From the NCBI GenBank assembly GCA_033297205.1, contig MU859280.1, positions 1 to 56,068 on the forward strand: a DNA stretch of 56,068 bases, given 5' to 3'. Position 1 is the stretch's first letter; each line of letters opens with the position of its first letter. Under the pieces are notes generated by a model that was not told where the DNA came from, made no database searches, and saw only the letters and a program-made list of their open reading frames with translations. This document shows, one piece after another, positions 41,191-51,953 of the stretch. The position numbers and the translations under genes were made by a program. The DNA is from Pseudoneurospora amorphoporcata. Taxonomy: Eukaryota > Ascomycota > Sordariomycetes > Sordariales > Sordariaceae.

Positions 41191-42252
41191 AGGTACCTCG
41201 CTATCCACTGCTGTAGGAAGGAGCACTTTCCCTACCTACATAGTGATTTGCTCTTCCCATCTTCCTGGCCATATCCCTCTGCCGCGGATCTACATCATCA
41301 ACTAACATCGATCTTTTGCAGACACGCAGAGACACAAACCATTCTTGAGTTGGCATCGGCGGGTACAAAGGCCAGCGAGGCCAAAGGCAGTAATATTAGG
41401 GGAGAACGCTGGCTCTACTAAGCAGATAATAGCTTAATTTGGTTGCTGTTCGTTTCTGAAAGAACCCAACGGACAGTGGGTTACGTACCCCAATTTCGCT
41501 ACGTGAATGCCCGGGCGCTGGCTGGCTGGTACCTAAGGTAGTGACGGCCGGTCCACAGTCGCACATGTCTGCTCATAGCGGCTGGATGGTGGGCGGAGGG
41601 ATGGATACATACTTATGGATACTGGACACTCGGCGTTTCTGAGCTGTTGATATCTTATAAAGTAACAGTTCTATTTTGATAACTATTCAATCTGCGGTAA
41701 GTTCTACGTGTCTTGTAGCAATGTATTCCTGTGGTAGTATTCTCCCGCCATTTGCTAGGTCCTTTTTCACGTAGCGAAGTCGGAGGTATCGGTTGAATGC
41801 GCTTGCCGCTTTGTCCCTGGGCAAGCGGGAGGTTGCGCCCCACTAGAGTTTTCCATCCATATTTTCCATTTCCTTTGGCAATCTCGACCTGACCTTACTT
41901 TTAGCCAATGCCTTTGCCTCTTTCCACCTCCAGTACCAGCTCGTCAATCAGCCATTTTGGTTCTCATCTACTCCCAAATGTCCATTTCCACCTCCGTTTC
42001 CATGGCGTCATCAACGATAAGCGCAAACCCTTTACGCCTTCACGAGACGACTATACGCCTCCTGTTTCCCATCAAGTACCAGCAGAAGAGCCTAGATTAC
42101 ACTCCAACTCAAATACCGAGGATAAGCCTTCGACGATGGAAGGGTGCGGAACGAACGCCTTCAGTAGTTTCTCGCCAATCGCCAGCTAGAAGTTTTTAGC
42201 ACCGAGTTCGACGATTCCGAAGGAGACCTGACCACTCCAACACACATACTAT
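41191..42252. other. Intergenic, member 1 3' flank and decayed 5' part of member 2
   Basis: No intact gene. Open stretches at 41908-42190 in two frames could be the eroded N-terminal half of the decayed copy that follows. Confidence 0.35.
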
Positions 42253-42526
42253 AGCATCAGTTCTTTGTCAAGTTCCTCCGTAAGATGTTGGACGACCTGC
42301 CGCCCAATGCTACCAACCTCACAGTCTGTCTCACCGGCTTTCTACAATCCGTGGCTTCCACACCGCTCAAAACGTCAACGGCGGGCTTGACGTTCTCGAA
42401 TTTACCTTCGACGACCCTGCGATGATTGCCGCTAAGCTGGGCTCGGCAGGCGATAGCCGCTATGCCACTGTTGCCGGCGATGGGGATGTCGACTTCTCAA
42501 CGACAGTAAAGTGGGCGCAGAGTTAG
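42253..42526 (+). pseudogene. Array family member 2, decayed copy
   Basis: One frame reads H-Q-F-F-V-K-F-L-R-K-M-L-D-D-L-P-P-N, the family signature. After a frame change, another reads T-I-R-G-F...L-E-F-T-F-D-D-P-A-M-I-A-A-K, the C-terminal block. The linker between them is nearly gone, so a deletion has brought the two blocks together. Ends in tandem stops (TAGTAG). Confidence 0.7.
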
Positions 42527-42865
42527 TAGACGGAGACTAGCTCTCTTCTTGGTTTGGGAAGAGGGGGCGCCATGCTTGGTGAGTTACTCCTCCTGAAACT
42601 GAATTTAGCACATCTCTCCACGACTTATCCATGCCCGACGATAACTAACAGAGACCTTTCTGACAAGCACCGGCTCTTAAGGGCTACGCCTCGTAACACG
42701 CCTTTCGACCTCAGTACTGCCCCACAGACACTGGTCATTCTGAAGCCGGCCGATACCACACTCGCGCAACCACCGATGTCCGGCTTTGCCAACAGACGAC
42801 ATTTACCACCGCATCGTGCGAGGCACCTTCTCCTAAAGGGCGCTCATTCGGTACCTAGTCTCTAG

Positions 42866-43057
42866 AGAAGTGTCCCCCAGTACCACCGACTATGGAACAC
42901 GGATACGGATCCTGATCTGGACGAGACAATCAAGCTGAAGAAACGAAACAAGGGCAAGGGGGAGGAGTCCCAGCCAGAACACTCGAAACAGGCTCAGGAA
43001 AGAGCACAAAAGAAGGAACAGAAGAGGGCCGACAATTTGGGCATCCAGGCCGAGTGA
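42866..43057 (+). other. Short charged ORF of unknown origin
   Basis: Sixty-three codons rich in Lys, Gln and Glu with a coiled-coil-like tail; no ATG near its start and no recognisable domain. It may be an exon or debris of an array copy. Confidence 0.25.
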
Positions 43058-43193
43058 TCAAACCCCTCTTCACCAGTTCCTCACCTAGATACCGCATCCA
43101 TTACTCTGCCGACCCTCTCCAAGGCTTCAATCTCGCGCCTGCATACCTTACCTTTCCATCCTCGGCCAGTTACCCCCAAAGGAAGGAACTTGA

Positions 43194-43418
43194 CAAGTTG
43201 AACGCCTCGAGGCTATCGCCAATCAAGAGTTCGCCGACTGGTGCGACTCCTTTGGCTGTGCTTGGCGCAAGGGCGGATCACAAAGACGAAAGCTGAACAA
43301 GAAGAAGTCGCTGGCCAACCTGTTTGGCGAAAAGAGAGGAAAAATGGAACCAACCATTACTTGCCAGCGTCTTGTCAAATGCGCTTTGCTTGGATGGCGA
43401 TTGCTGGATACCTACTAG
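43194..43418 (+). other. Short protein-like ORF of unknown origin
   Basis: Seventy-four codons with plausible composition (D-W-C-D-S-F-G-C-A-W-R and C-Q-R-L-V-K-C-A-L-L-G-W-R) and a Lys-rich middle. No ATG at its start, so it could be a 3' exon of an unrecognised or broken gene. Confidence 0.3.
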
Positions 43419-43881
43419 GAAAGGCGCTTTGCAGGAAAGAGTTTTGACCTTTGAGTATCTTCTCTCGCGGATATTCCATGGTTTTATGCCAATGCTGACA
43501 GAAGGACGAAGAAAGCGGACGCCTGCCTATGGGTCTTAGTACGATACAAAAGGAATACCTTGTATGTACCTACTATTCCGTTTTATCCACAAGACTACAT
43601 ACGTCGCCCTGGGCCTTTTTTTCTTTACTTCTCTTCTTTGAACTTTACGGAGCAACGACTTTCTGGGAACTTCCGTGGAGTATATAGACTACCCTCAGCT
43701 CTATTTTACGTTTCCCGTCCACCGCTACCTCTACAGCATTTGAAGTGATTTCTCGTTAACTATCTGCTTCCTACAAACAGCAGTCATACCTACACATAAG
43801 CCCCTACAAAGATTTTAGCCGTCAGCTCAACCAACTTCCCAGCCTTGCCTCATCAACTGTCAGAGTCACCAGGCAAACAGG

Positions 43882-44433
43882 ATGCCACGAAACACGGATG
43901 CGAGACAAAAGGCGGCGGAAGAGTGGTCGAAGCGTCTTATAGACTCTGCGGGCAATTATCAAAAGGATAGTATAACGTATACCCTCCGCGACCTTGTCGA
44001 AGAGATCGAGAAGCGAGTTGCTCAAGTATGGAGTAGCAACAACAGTAGTGCCGCATGGCGAGAATACTTCGTCGCCGCCCTCAGGAAGCTTTTAAGAGAG
44101 ATACCAGGGGCGCCCAAAGATATTAGCATCGAAGAATTACGCACGGAGATTGAGCGCCTAAACTCGTCAGTCAAAGCCGCCGCACCCCCCAATGGCAACG
44201 ATGAGGCCAGCAAGCCCGCCGACACTACCTCCACCGGCCTCTCCACCAACACCACCTTCAAAGTTGACACCCAAGGCGACTACAAAGCCCGCGCCGTGAA
44301 AGATGGCACCACAACGAGCATTGAGTTCCAGCTGAACGGTCCGGCTACCGTCGTGGTCCAGACTGCAACTACTGGAACTGCTGCCGCCCGCACTGCCGCC
44401 CAGCTGGGCACCCTTTCCCTTTGGAAGGAATAA
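43882..44433 (+). CDS. Array family member 3 (183 aa), compact type
   Basis: Complete single-exon frame from ATG 43882. Helical block residues about 30-95 include W-R-E-Y-F-V-A-A-L-R-K-L-L-R-E-I-P at 59-75 and E-L-R-T-E-I-E-R-L. The linker is short and Asn/Ser/Thr-rich and lacks an obvious basic cluster. The C-terminal block has F-K-V-D-T-Q-G-D-Y-K-A-R-A (126-138) and I-E-F-Q-L-N-G-P-A-T-V-V-V-Q (147-160). No signal peptide or membrane segment, so a cytosolic or nuclear protein is expected. Its nearest relative is member 4, with the signature at identical residue positions. A GGTGAGT just after the stop could be a 3' UTR intron donor. It is the cleanest minimal member and useful as a family seed. 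Confidence 0.8.
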   Translation: MPRNTDARQKAAEEWSKRLIDSAGNYQKDSITYTLRDLVEEIEKRVAQVWSSNNSSAAWREYFVAALRKLLREIPGAPKDISIEELRTEIERLNSSVKAAAPPNGNDEASKPADTTSTGLSTNTTFKVDTQGDYKARAVKDGTTTSIEFQLNGPATVVVQTATTGTAAARTAAQLGTLSLWKE

Positions 44434-46093
44434 TAGGTGAGTTAATCTTAGAGCATGCCACTACGGGCACTCAACCACCTACCAACGCTCTCAGCTTGAC
44501 CTCCACTCTGTCCAGTATGACATCAACTGACAATCATCTTCCGGTCTAGGCATCCAAAAGACGTAGACGCACAGATTGTCCACGGAGATGAATGTTCCCG
44601 GAGGAAGCTTTGCTAGGTGGATAAGGGTGATGGTGAATAAGAGGATCAAAGGGCCAAAGCTGGTGGACAGACACTCGGAAAATCCGAGTTGTTGAAAGCG
44701 TCTATGGATGTTCCTTTGCTAGGAAGGGGTTGAGAATTAAAGCTACGGTCTGACATGTTTCATTGCGTTTGAGTCGAAAGTGCCCACGGCAGTCATTCAT
44801 TCACTGAGATTGTGTTGCTGGTGTAAGGTACCTATCTTATGGATGAAATGTTATTGGCTTTAGGTCCTTCCTTCGAAGAGGCAGAGGTACCAACCAAATA
44901 ACAAATCTTCCTTTGTTGAAGCTCGGTACATAGAGGTAGGATGCAGACTCGTCGCTCGATATACAGATTAGAGGCTGGCGCGTGGGAAACATCTTGCTAC
45001 CTTTAGCCCCGGAAATAACTCCACTCAACTCTGCCTAACTTGAGGTCGTCATTGGATTCGTCCCACTCAGATTCACGTAGGTATTTGAGTTGAGTCGAGT
45101 CGAATAACATTTACTTGCCGATCTGGAACCTCAAACCTCAAACTGGTATATTTCCTTACATCTAGGTAGAGGTACCTATCGGAGTAGAAGCCACATAAAT
45201 GGGCTGGGAAGAGAGACGTTACTTCTCATAGCGAGTGGGTTATATGTATTCAACGTGGATAGATGGAGAAGAATTCCTTTGAGGCCGATGATCGAAAATA
45301 GGTACCCATACGTCACCTAATCCTCCTTAATCCAGGTTACTTTGACGACGAAAGAATAGCTCCCAATGGATCAACAGAGAATACCCCAGCTAAATCCAAC
45401 GCGCCCATTGGATTCCTGGAGACGTCTAAAGATTCGAGTGCTGTTGCTTAGAGGCTGATGGATGGCTTTGGTAGACATGAATGGCACTTGACAGGCAAGA
45501 GGACATGAGCATAGCTCTTTGCTTTTGCGGTCATTCTATGGGCTCGTGTGAAAGGCAGCAGAAGAGGAACCGGACTCTTGCATATCTCCATGTGTATGTG
45601 GTCTTGAAAAGACACAAATGGAAGAACTTGCACGTACGGGTCTCGTTGGATAAAGACTTGTGCAAACATTGCCGTGGAACAGCTCCTCGTTACAGGTACC
45701 TTATCTTGCGCCCAGCCGGGCTGGGTCCACTTCCTAGCACCACCCTTCGCTAGATTGCCCTCGCGTTCCTTCGTACCTCTTGTCCTCTCCAATACATCAT
45801 CAGCGCAACTTCTCTCTCGCCTTCCACTCTTTGTCTCTGTGGTCCAAAACCTTCCTTGAACTCCACGCAGCAACAAGTCCACCGTCACTCATCTTCAGCA
45901 TATAAGACTGCCTGGCTCTCTTCCGTCGCGCTCTTTCCTCACCTCAACATCACCATACTTTCTTCGGCGTTCAACGTCTATCGCCAATAACCCGTGGTCG
46001 CACCTCCGTCTAGGATCTCCCCATCATTCTCTTCACAAAATACCAGCTCTACCGGCTCACTCAGTCTTATCACCAGCGTTATAGGCCTTCAGA
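44434..46093. other. Intergenic between array members 3 and 4
   Basis: No family signature or other gene found. It contains the 3' flank of member 3 and the promoter/leader of member 4. Confidence 0.4.
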
Positions 46094-47995
46094 ATGTCCC
46101 AGAACGCGGCGAACGCAAGAAAGAAGGGTGCCGAGAGATGGGCCACGTTCCTTCTCGACAACGGCATCAACGACAAGGAAAGTGTAACGGAAGTCCTCCA
46201 ACATCTTGCTGAAGCGCATCACAAGCGCGTTGCTCCGGTGTGGGATAGCAACGAGCACAGTATTGCGTGGCGCAACTACTTTGTCGCGGCCCTCCAGAAG
46301 GTCCTGAGGGAGCTGCCATCCCAACGTACCAGCACCGAAGATTTGCACGAGGAGATTGAGCGCTTGAAGGTGCCAGTCGAAGCCACAGCCGCCGCACTTC
46401 CCAAGAACGAGGATGACACCAACGATGATGCCGGCAAAAATCCGACAGAGGAAGCCAGCCAGCCTCCCGATACCTTCACCACCAGCACCGACACCTCTAC
46501 TACCTCTACCGAGACCATTACCTCTACCTCCACGAGTCCCCGTCGCCTTCTCTCCACCACCACCACCACCGCCGAGACCGGCATCAAAATCGACACCCAA
46601 GGCGAATGCAGAGCCCGTATCATAGAGGACGGTACCATCGAGTTTCGGTTGAGCGGCCCAGCTACGGTTACATACCGGCCCTCTGTGACTACCTCTACTA
46701 CCTCCGGAGCTGGAACCGGAACTGCTGCTGTTATCGCCGCTGCTGTCGCTGCTGCTGCTGCCGCCCGCGGCATTCCCTTTGTGCCTGAGGGCCAAGTCCA
46801 CGAGACTACAACTACTACTGAAGAGACTGTGGAAGAGCTTGTGGGAACTTCCTCTGGAAGTGATGCCAGCGATGGCACTTCAACCGTCCGCGACACTCCG
46901 TCTGGCAGTGATGCCAGCGATGACACTTCCACCGTCCATGTCCGTGACACTCCCTCTGAAGACACTTCATCAGATTCTGGGTCTGGGTCTTCAGATCAGA
47001 CCCAAGTCCATACCTCTGAAATTACGCCCGGAACTGCTACCTCCGGAACTGCTGCCGCCCAGGCCCGTTTGCCTAGTGGTACCACTGGAACTGCTACAAC
47101 TAGTGACAATTCTGTTGTCCATGGCACCCCCTCTGACATGGAGTCCCAGACCCAAACTCATACCTCCGGAACTGCGACCCCTGGAGCCGCTATCGCCCGT
47201 GGCACTCCCTCTCAGTCCCAGGCCCAGGACCATACCTCTGAGACCCCTAGCGCTTCTGCACGTGGCACTCCCTCCGGAACTGCTGCCGTCCGTGGCACTG
47301 GCAATACCTCTCACGTGCAGTCTCAGGCCCAGGTCCATACCTCTGGAACTGCAACCCTTGGAACCGCTGCCGCCCGTAGCAGTGGCATTGGTACTCCCTC
47401 CGAAACTGCTGCCGTCCTCCGTGGCACTGGCACCTGGGCCGAGGTGGACATACATATAGCGGACATGATGGAGCGGCAAAGGTGGAAAGCTAGTAGTAGT
47501 ATTCTGAGACAGGCCATGCTGTATAACCTCAGTAGTGCTCGTCTTGAAGAGCTTCCGTTTCAGGGGAATGTGGACGCCACTACCTCCAGGTCTGTGCCTC
47601 AGACCCAGGTCAATATCGGTGCTTCTGGACCTTCTGTTTCTGCCGCCAGTGGTGCTGGTACTGGCACTACCTCTGTGTCCGAGGCTCTGGTTCTTCCCTT
47701 GCGAGCTGGACCTGCTAGTGCTGCTGCTGGTGGTACTGGTACATGTACCTCTATTCCATCTGTGGCTCTAGAGCAAGCCGACGGCAATACCTCTGGGACT
47801 GCTGGTTCCATGTTCGCCGCCGGTGCTACTAACACTTCCTCTGTGGCTGCGGATGAAGGGCAAAATTGGGATCCTTTTGCGGCTCTCGTCGAGGCTGCTG
47901 CTGCTGCTCCGCGCCTCGCGACTGGTGCTGGCGGTAATGCTCCGGCTGATGAGCACGATAGACACGATGGACGCGATTTGAATGGACCTGAGTAG
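46094..47995 (+). CDS. Array family member 4 (633 aa), with a large Ser/Thr/Gly extension
   Basis: Starts at ATG 46094. Residues 1-200 parallel member 3: W-R-N-Y-F-V-A-A-L-Q-K-V-L-R-E-L-P at 59-75, a Thr/Ser-rich linker, I-K-I-D-T-Q-G-E-C-R-A-R-I at 164-176, and I-E-F-R-L-S-G-P-A-T-V at 182-192. The remaining 430 residues are a low-complexity Ser/Thr/Gly/Ala region with imperfect repeats of the types G-T-P-S-G-T-A-A and H-T-S-G-T-A-T-P-G. A short more ordered patch lies near residues 455-500 (W-A-E-V-D-I-H-I-A-D-M-M-E-R-Q-R-W). The extension looks like a disordered domain grown by repeat slippage. No stop or frameshift breaks it over 1.9 kb, which argues that the frame is maintained by selection. 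Confidence 0.8.
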   Translation: MSQNAANARKKGAERWATFLLDNGINDKESVTEVLQHLAEAHHKRVAPVWDSNEHSIAWRNYFVAALQKVLRELPSQRTSTEDLHEEIERLKVPVEATAAALPKNEDDTNDDAGKNPTEEASQPPDTFTTSTDTSTTSTETITSTSTSPRRLLSTTTTTAETGIKIDTQGECRARIIEDGTIEFRLSGPATVTYRPSVTTSTTSGAGTGTAAVIAAAVAAAAAARGIPFVPEGQVHETTTTTEETVEELVGTSSGSDASDGTSTVRDTPSGSDASDDTSTVHVRDTPSEDTSSDSGSGSSDQTQVHTSEITPGTATSGTAAAQARLPSGTTGTATTSDNSVVHGTPSDMESQTQTHTSGTATPGAAIARGTPSQSQAQDHTSETPSASARGTPSGTAAVRGTGNTSHVQSQAQVHTSGTATLGTAAARSSGIGTPSETAAVLRGTGTWAEVDIHIADMMERQRWKASSSILRQAMLYNLSSARLEELPFQGNVDATTSRSVPQTQVNIGASGPSVSAASGAGTGTTSVSEALVLPLRAGPASAAAGGTGTCTSIPSVALEQADGNTSGTAGSMFAAGATNTSSVAADEGQNWDPFAALVEAAAAAPRLATGAGGNAPADEHDRHDGRDLNGPE

Positions 47996-48775
47996 ACTGG
48001 ACCCATTTTCGTAGTGTTACCTATAAGCAACTTGACATTAGGCCTCTTTTATTTGACTGAGTCGATGGAGTTCAATATAATGGCAGTAGTGTTCTTGTAC
48101 TTAGCCAATTTATAGCTGTAATCTCTTGAGAAAACGTTGCTGGGTGAGGATAATAGTGGATAGCGGTAGATAGGGCGTGCGAAAGGGGGTTAGACACTCT
48201 GCAGTATCTCCTTGGTGGCAGTCTTTCTGCGTGTTCTGTTGCTAGATGCCCATTAAGAAGAAATTGAACTGTCTGATGCAATGACTTTCCTTGTATTTAT
48301 GTTGTGTCAGTGTGCGCCGAATGTTTTGTTCAAGGTACCGTACGTTTTGTTCGTACCTGCATTAATGATATTGGTTTGAGAACTGCATTGCCACGTTGTA
48401 GCCGGCCTCTTCACTCTAGACCACGCATCTCCGGTCCCGGCTTTGAGAGGCTAGTGAAGAGACGATTCTCTCTATTTCGGGTGGATCAACTGGCCTGAAA
48501 TGAAGCTAAAAGGTTTCTCGAGTGCAAGTCCTTGTGGAGAACATCATACCACTCGAGCCAAACCATGACCCGGTCCTCACTAGGACAGCTTCCCGGTTCT
48601 CCCGAAACCTGTAGCGTCAAAATATTCCACATCCGAATACAAAAAGCCCGAGATAAACTTCTTGCTGCTTTTCTTCAAGAGCCCAGAGTACCTGTACCTA
48701 CACTACTCTAGATCAACCTCGTCAACACCACTTCTGCCAAACCATCTGTCGGTATCACAACGGCAAGCAAACAAG
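47996..48775. other. Intergenic between array members 4 and 5
   Basis: No gene recognised. Confidence 0.4.
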
Positions 48776-49465
48776 ATGCCTACCAGAAACAACGTCAGAT
48801 CGGCCAAAAGCTTCGCCGCGAAGCTTGTGCAAGACTGCGAGCCGAAAGCCCGCAGTAAGCGGGAGTACGAGCTGACCACCGCCTTGAACAAGTTTGCCAC
48901 AATGTACCAGAAGCTCGCGAACGGCATCAATAGTGAGGATTGGCATACTCGCTTCGTCAAGGCACTCGAGGTCAACGAGAGTCCCGCCAACGTCAACAAC
49001 GCCATCACCCCCGCCAACGTCAACAACGCTGCCACTGTCAAGACCAGCACCAACGCTGTCACTGTCAAGACCAGCACCAACGCTGTCAACGCCAACGCCA
49101 ACACCGCCGCCGCCGCCGCCGCCAACAACAACAACAAGCGCCCTGCCAACGATCAAGCCAGCGGTAACGCCATGCCGGACACCACCAAGCGCGTCAAGAC
49201 TGAGGTTGCCCCTGCTCCGGCTCGTGCCGTTGCACCTGCCCCTGCCATCGCGACCAGCTTCAAAGTCGACACCAACAGCGCCTACACATCCAAGGTCCAT
49301 TACCCCGGTGCCGTCTATGAGCTCACGGTCAACAGTCCAGCTGTGGTCCAGGTCCACCATACTCCCCATGCTCCCGCCGGCCCTCCCGCTTTCGTTCAGC
49401 CTGATGACGGTTATGGCGATCCCAGCAAGAAGCCGATTCCTTTCCAGACGGGCATGTATGTTTGA
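48776..49465 (+). CDS. Array family member 5 (229 aa), shortened helical block
   Basis: Start at ATG 48776 (context AACAAGATGC). The N-terminal block is truncated: A-L-N-K-F-A-T-M-Y-Q-K-L (36-47) and W-H-T-R-F-V-K-A-L-E (56-65) are present, but the L-R-x-L-P end is replaced by an Asn/Thr/Val repeat (about residues 69-120, A-N-V-N-N-A and V-K-T-S-T-N-A units). A bipartite basic element spans K-R-P-A (121-124) to K-R-V-K-T-E (138-143). The C-terminal block is S-F-K-V-D-T-N-S-A-Y (161-170) and Y-E-L-T-V-N-S-P-A-V-V-Q-V (181-193), followed by a Pro-rich tail. Unknown function; nuclear targeting is an inference from the basic element. Confidence 0.78.
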   Translation: MPTRNNVRSAKSFAAKLVQDCEPKARSKREYELTTALNKFATMYQKLANGINSEDWHTRFVKALEVNESPANVNNAITPANVNNAATVKTSTNAVTVKTSTNAVNANANTAAAAAANNNNKRPANDQASGNAMPDTTKRVKTEVAPAPARAVAPAPAIATSFKVDTNSAYTSKVHYPGAVYELTVNSPAVVQVHHTPHAPAGPPAFVQPDDGYGDPSKKPIPFQTGMYV

Positions 49466-50511
49466 AGGGCACCAGACACATTTTCGCAGCCTAGCAGCAC
49501 ACCTCAGGTAAGCACGTGAGTCCCTCCTTCCAAGATTCCTGTCACTCGACACTTTGGTATATTGCAAATCTATTCCCGTGATGGTTCACTAACATGTTTT
49601 TCTTTAGCGCAGGGCAGCTTCGGCATTTAGGACCCGAGTTTGTTCTATCTTTTGACTCAAATAAAGGGAAGGACGCCGGAGGTAACGTACCTAGCAGAGG
49701 GACAACTTGCTGTTTGAAAACTGCAGAAATACATGACTTAGATGAAGGAATTCTCACAAAGGAGATGTTCAAGCGGGGTAAAAGGCTGGGAAGTTGCAAG
49801 ACATAGTTCCGCAAACTGGGACTTCAAATGTAGTAGTATACCATTCTGGTGTAGCCAAAGAATTGTGATCACTGTGCACATTGATGATATGAAAGCCGTG
49901 ACAAAGTGGTCAAACCATTGCATATAATACTTCTGCCTCCAGCCATTTCTGGTTCCGTCTTTGGTTATGGGCTTCGGTCCAGAACTCCTAGACCGATAAT
50001 TCTCCAGGAACAACCGCGCAAGGTCTAGGCTGCAGATGTTCGTAAAAAGACCAATGATAGGGAAATATTTGTGGGTAATTGAACTTGATGTTAGCGACGT
50101 CGTAGAGTGAGATAATGTGTGCCTCGTACTGCTGGCGGGAAGTTGGCTTCTAGTAGAGATCGAGCCAATATGGGATGAAAGGAAGAACCACTTCTTCGAG
50201 ACAAGCCCTACCTAGTCGGACGCATCATACGTGTCGTGCTCCCGGGGCAAACTTTGCCCGCTCTCCCAGTGAAGTGAACAGAAAATGCTCTCGCTTGAGG
50301 CTGACACTCGTTGACAATGGGGGTTAACCCTTGTTGGCACTCGAGGCTGACACTTCTTGACACTTATACCCACATTTGTCCCTTGAGTCCCAATGCCTCA
50401 AGGCACCACTCTTTCCCCTCGTCACTCCTCAAACTTCCCGTCGCAAATCAGCCAGAATCACTCGACATAACAGCTTTCGTGCCCCTCACCATATCTTAAG
50501 GTCTCATCATC
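49466..50511. other. Intergenic between array members 5 and 6
   Basis: No gene recognised. Confidence 0.4.
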
Positions 50512-51953
50512 ATGACAACTCCACAAAACAAGCCTCCCCTACCCCAGTCAAAATCCTCGATCCAGACAACGAGATTCAAGGCAGCCTTGAAATGGAACGA
50601 CTATCTCGTGGAGGACCTCCATCCATCTGCCGAGGGCTGGGAGATGTCGATGGCCCTCAAGGACTTGGCCGCGAAGTACGAGGCCTATGATGAGACCCCC
50701 CATCCCTTTGGCGACGGCTACAACATCAGGTGGAAAAGATTCTTCGTCTTGGTGTTCCAAGAGATGCTCAGGGGGTTGCCAAACGGAGTCGTTGAGTTGG
50801 AAAAGGCCATCGAGTCTCTTGAGCGCCCGGCAGCACCTAACCAAGTCGGACCGGCCATCATCAGGGCTGCTCCCAACGTCACGCCCGCCGTCAACGTCAA
50901 AAATGCCGACTTGGTAAACAATACTGCCAATGTCAACAGCACGGCCTACGTCAATGACCCTCCCGTGGCGAACAGCACCGCCATGGTCAACAGCAACGTC
51001 AACAACACTGGCAACGCCAGCAATGCCTTCAGCACCAACCACCCCTCCGCCAACGCTGCCAACGCCGCCAACCCCAACCCCAATAGCAAGAAGCGCCTTG
51101 CCGAGGCCATGGACCCCGGCGGCAACAATCGTGATGCTTTGCATCCCAACAAGCGTCTCATGACCCAGACCAGCGACAGTGCGGTCCTCCCTCCTGGAAC
51201 TTTCTTCAGCGTCGATACCCAAAGCGACTACACAGTCCGGTGTGTCCAAGGCGCTGCTCCCACCTTTGAGTTCAAGGCGAGCGGCCCAGCCAAGGTCCAT
51301 TTCGATATGGGATATTCAGGCGTCCCTGCTATTGCTGCTTTTGGGGCTGCTCCTTGGGCTCCTGTTGGTGCCGCTGCTCAGGTTTCTGATCCAATGCCTG
51401 CTCAGGCTTCGTGTGCCCCCGGTGCTGTTGCTGCTCCCGGTGTTGTCTCCGCTCCTGGTGCTTCTTTCACCATTCAGGCTCCTGGTGCTACCGCTGGTGC
51501 TGTTCAAGTTGGTCCTCGGGTTCCTCCTGCTGGTGCCCTTACTCCGGTTTCTGGTGCAGTTCCTGCTCAGGAACCGGGTACTCTCGCTGCTTCAGGTGTT
51601 CTCGGTGTTTTGAATGCTCCCGGTGGTCCTGTCGCTACTTCGGGCGGTCAAGCGGAGGCTCCTGGTGCTGCCAATGGTGTTTTCACTGCTCCTAGTGGCG
51701 CTCACGCTGCTCCTGCTTATGTTGTCCCGGCTAATGCTCGTCCTCCTCCTGCTGTTGTTGCATTTGCCCGTCGTGCTTCTAACGCTTCCCCGGACGTTGA
51801 CAACGCAAAGCCGCGTACGGGTTGGGAGGAAATGGGCTTCCGCGAGGATTCAATTCCGTCATCTGGTGAGTGACCCTTCTTCGCAGCATGGTTTCCGCTT
51901 TTGCTAACTTTGGACCATTAGAAAACACACGCAGCGACAGTGATGTTGCTTGA
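50512..51953 (+). CDS. Array family member 6 (461 aa), two exons
   Basis: Exons 50512-51865 and 51922-51953; the intron has GTGAGT, branch GCTAAC and TTAG (56 bp). Without splicing the frame stops within four bases of the donor, so the last ten residues come from exon 2. Helical block: M-A-L-K-D-L-A-A-K-Y-E (46-56) and W-K-R-F-F-V-L-V-F-Q-E-M-L-R-G-L-P (74-90), then E-L-E-K-A-I-E-S-L. An Asn/Val-rich linker (about 120-190) resembles that of member 5. Basic elements are K-K-R-L-A-E-A (193-199) and N-K-R-L-M (213-217). The C-terminal block is F-F-S-V-D-T-Q-S-D-Y-T-V-R (231-243) with F-E-F-K-A-S-G-P-A-K-V-H-F (252-264). About 180 residues of Ala/Pro/Gly/Val repeats (A-P-G-x-V units) follow. Single, intact copy; function unknown. 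Confidence 0.82.
51866..51921 (+). other. Intron of array member 6
   Basis: GTGAGT donor, GCTAACTT branch region about 15 bases before TTAG; removal keeps an in-frame 10-codon exon 2 ending in TGA at 51951-51953. Confidence 0.85.
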
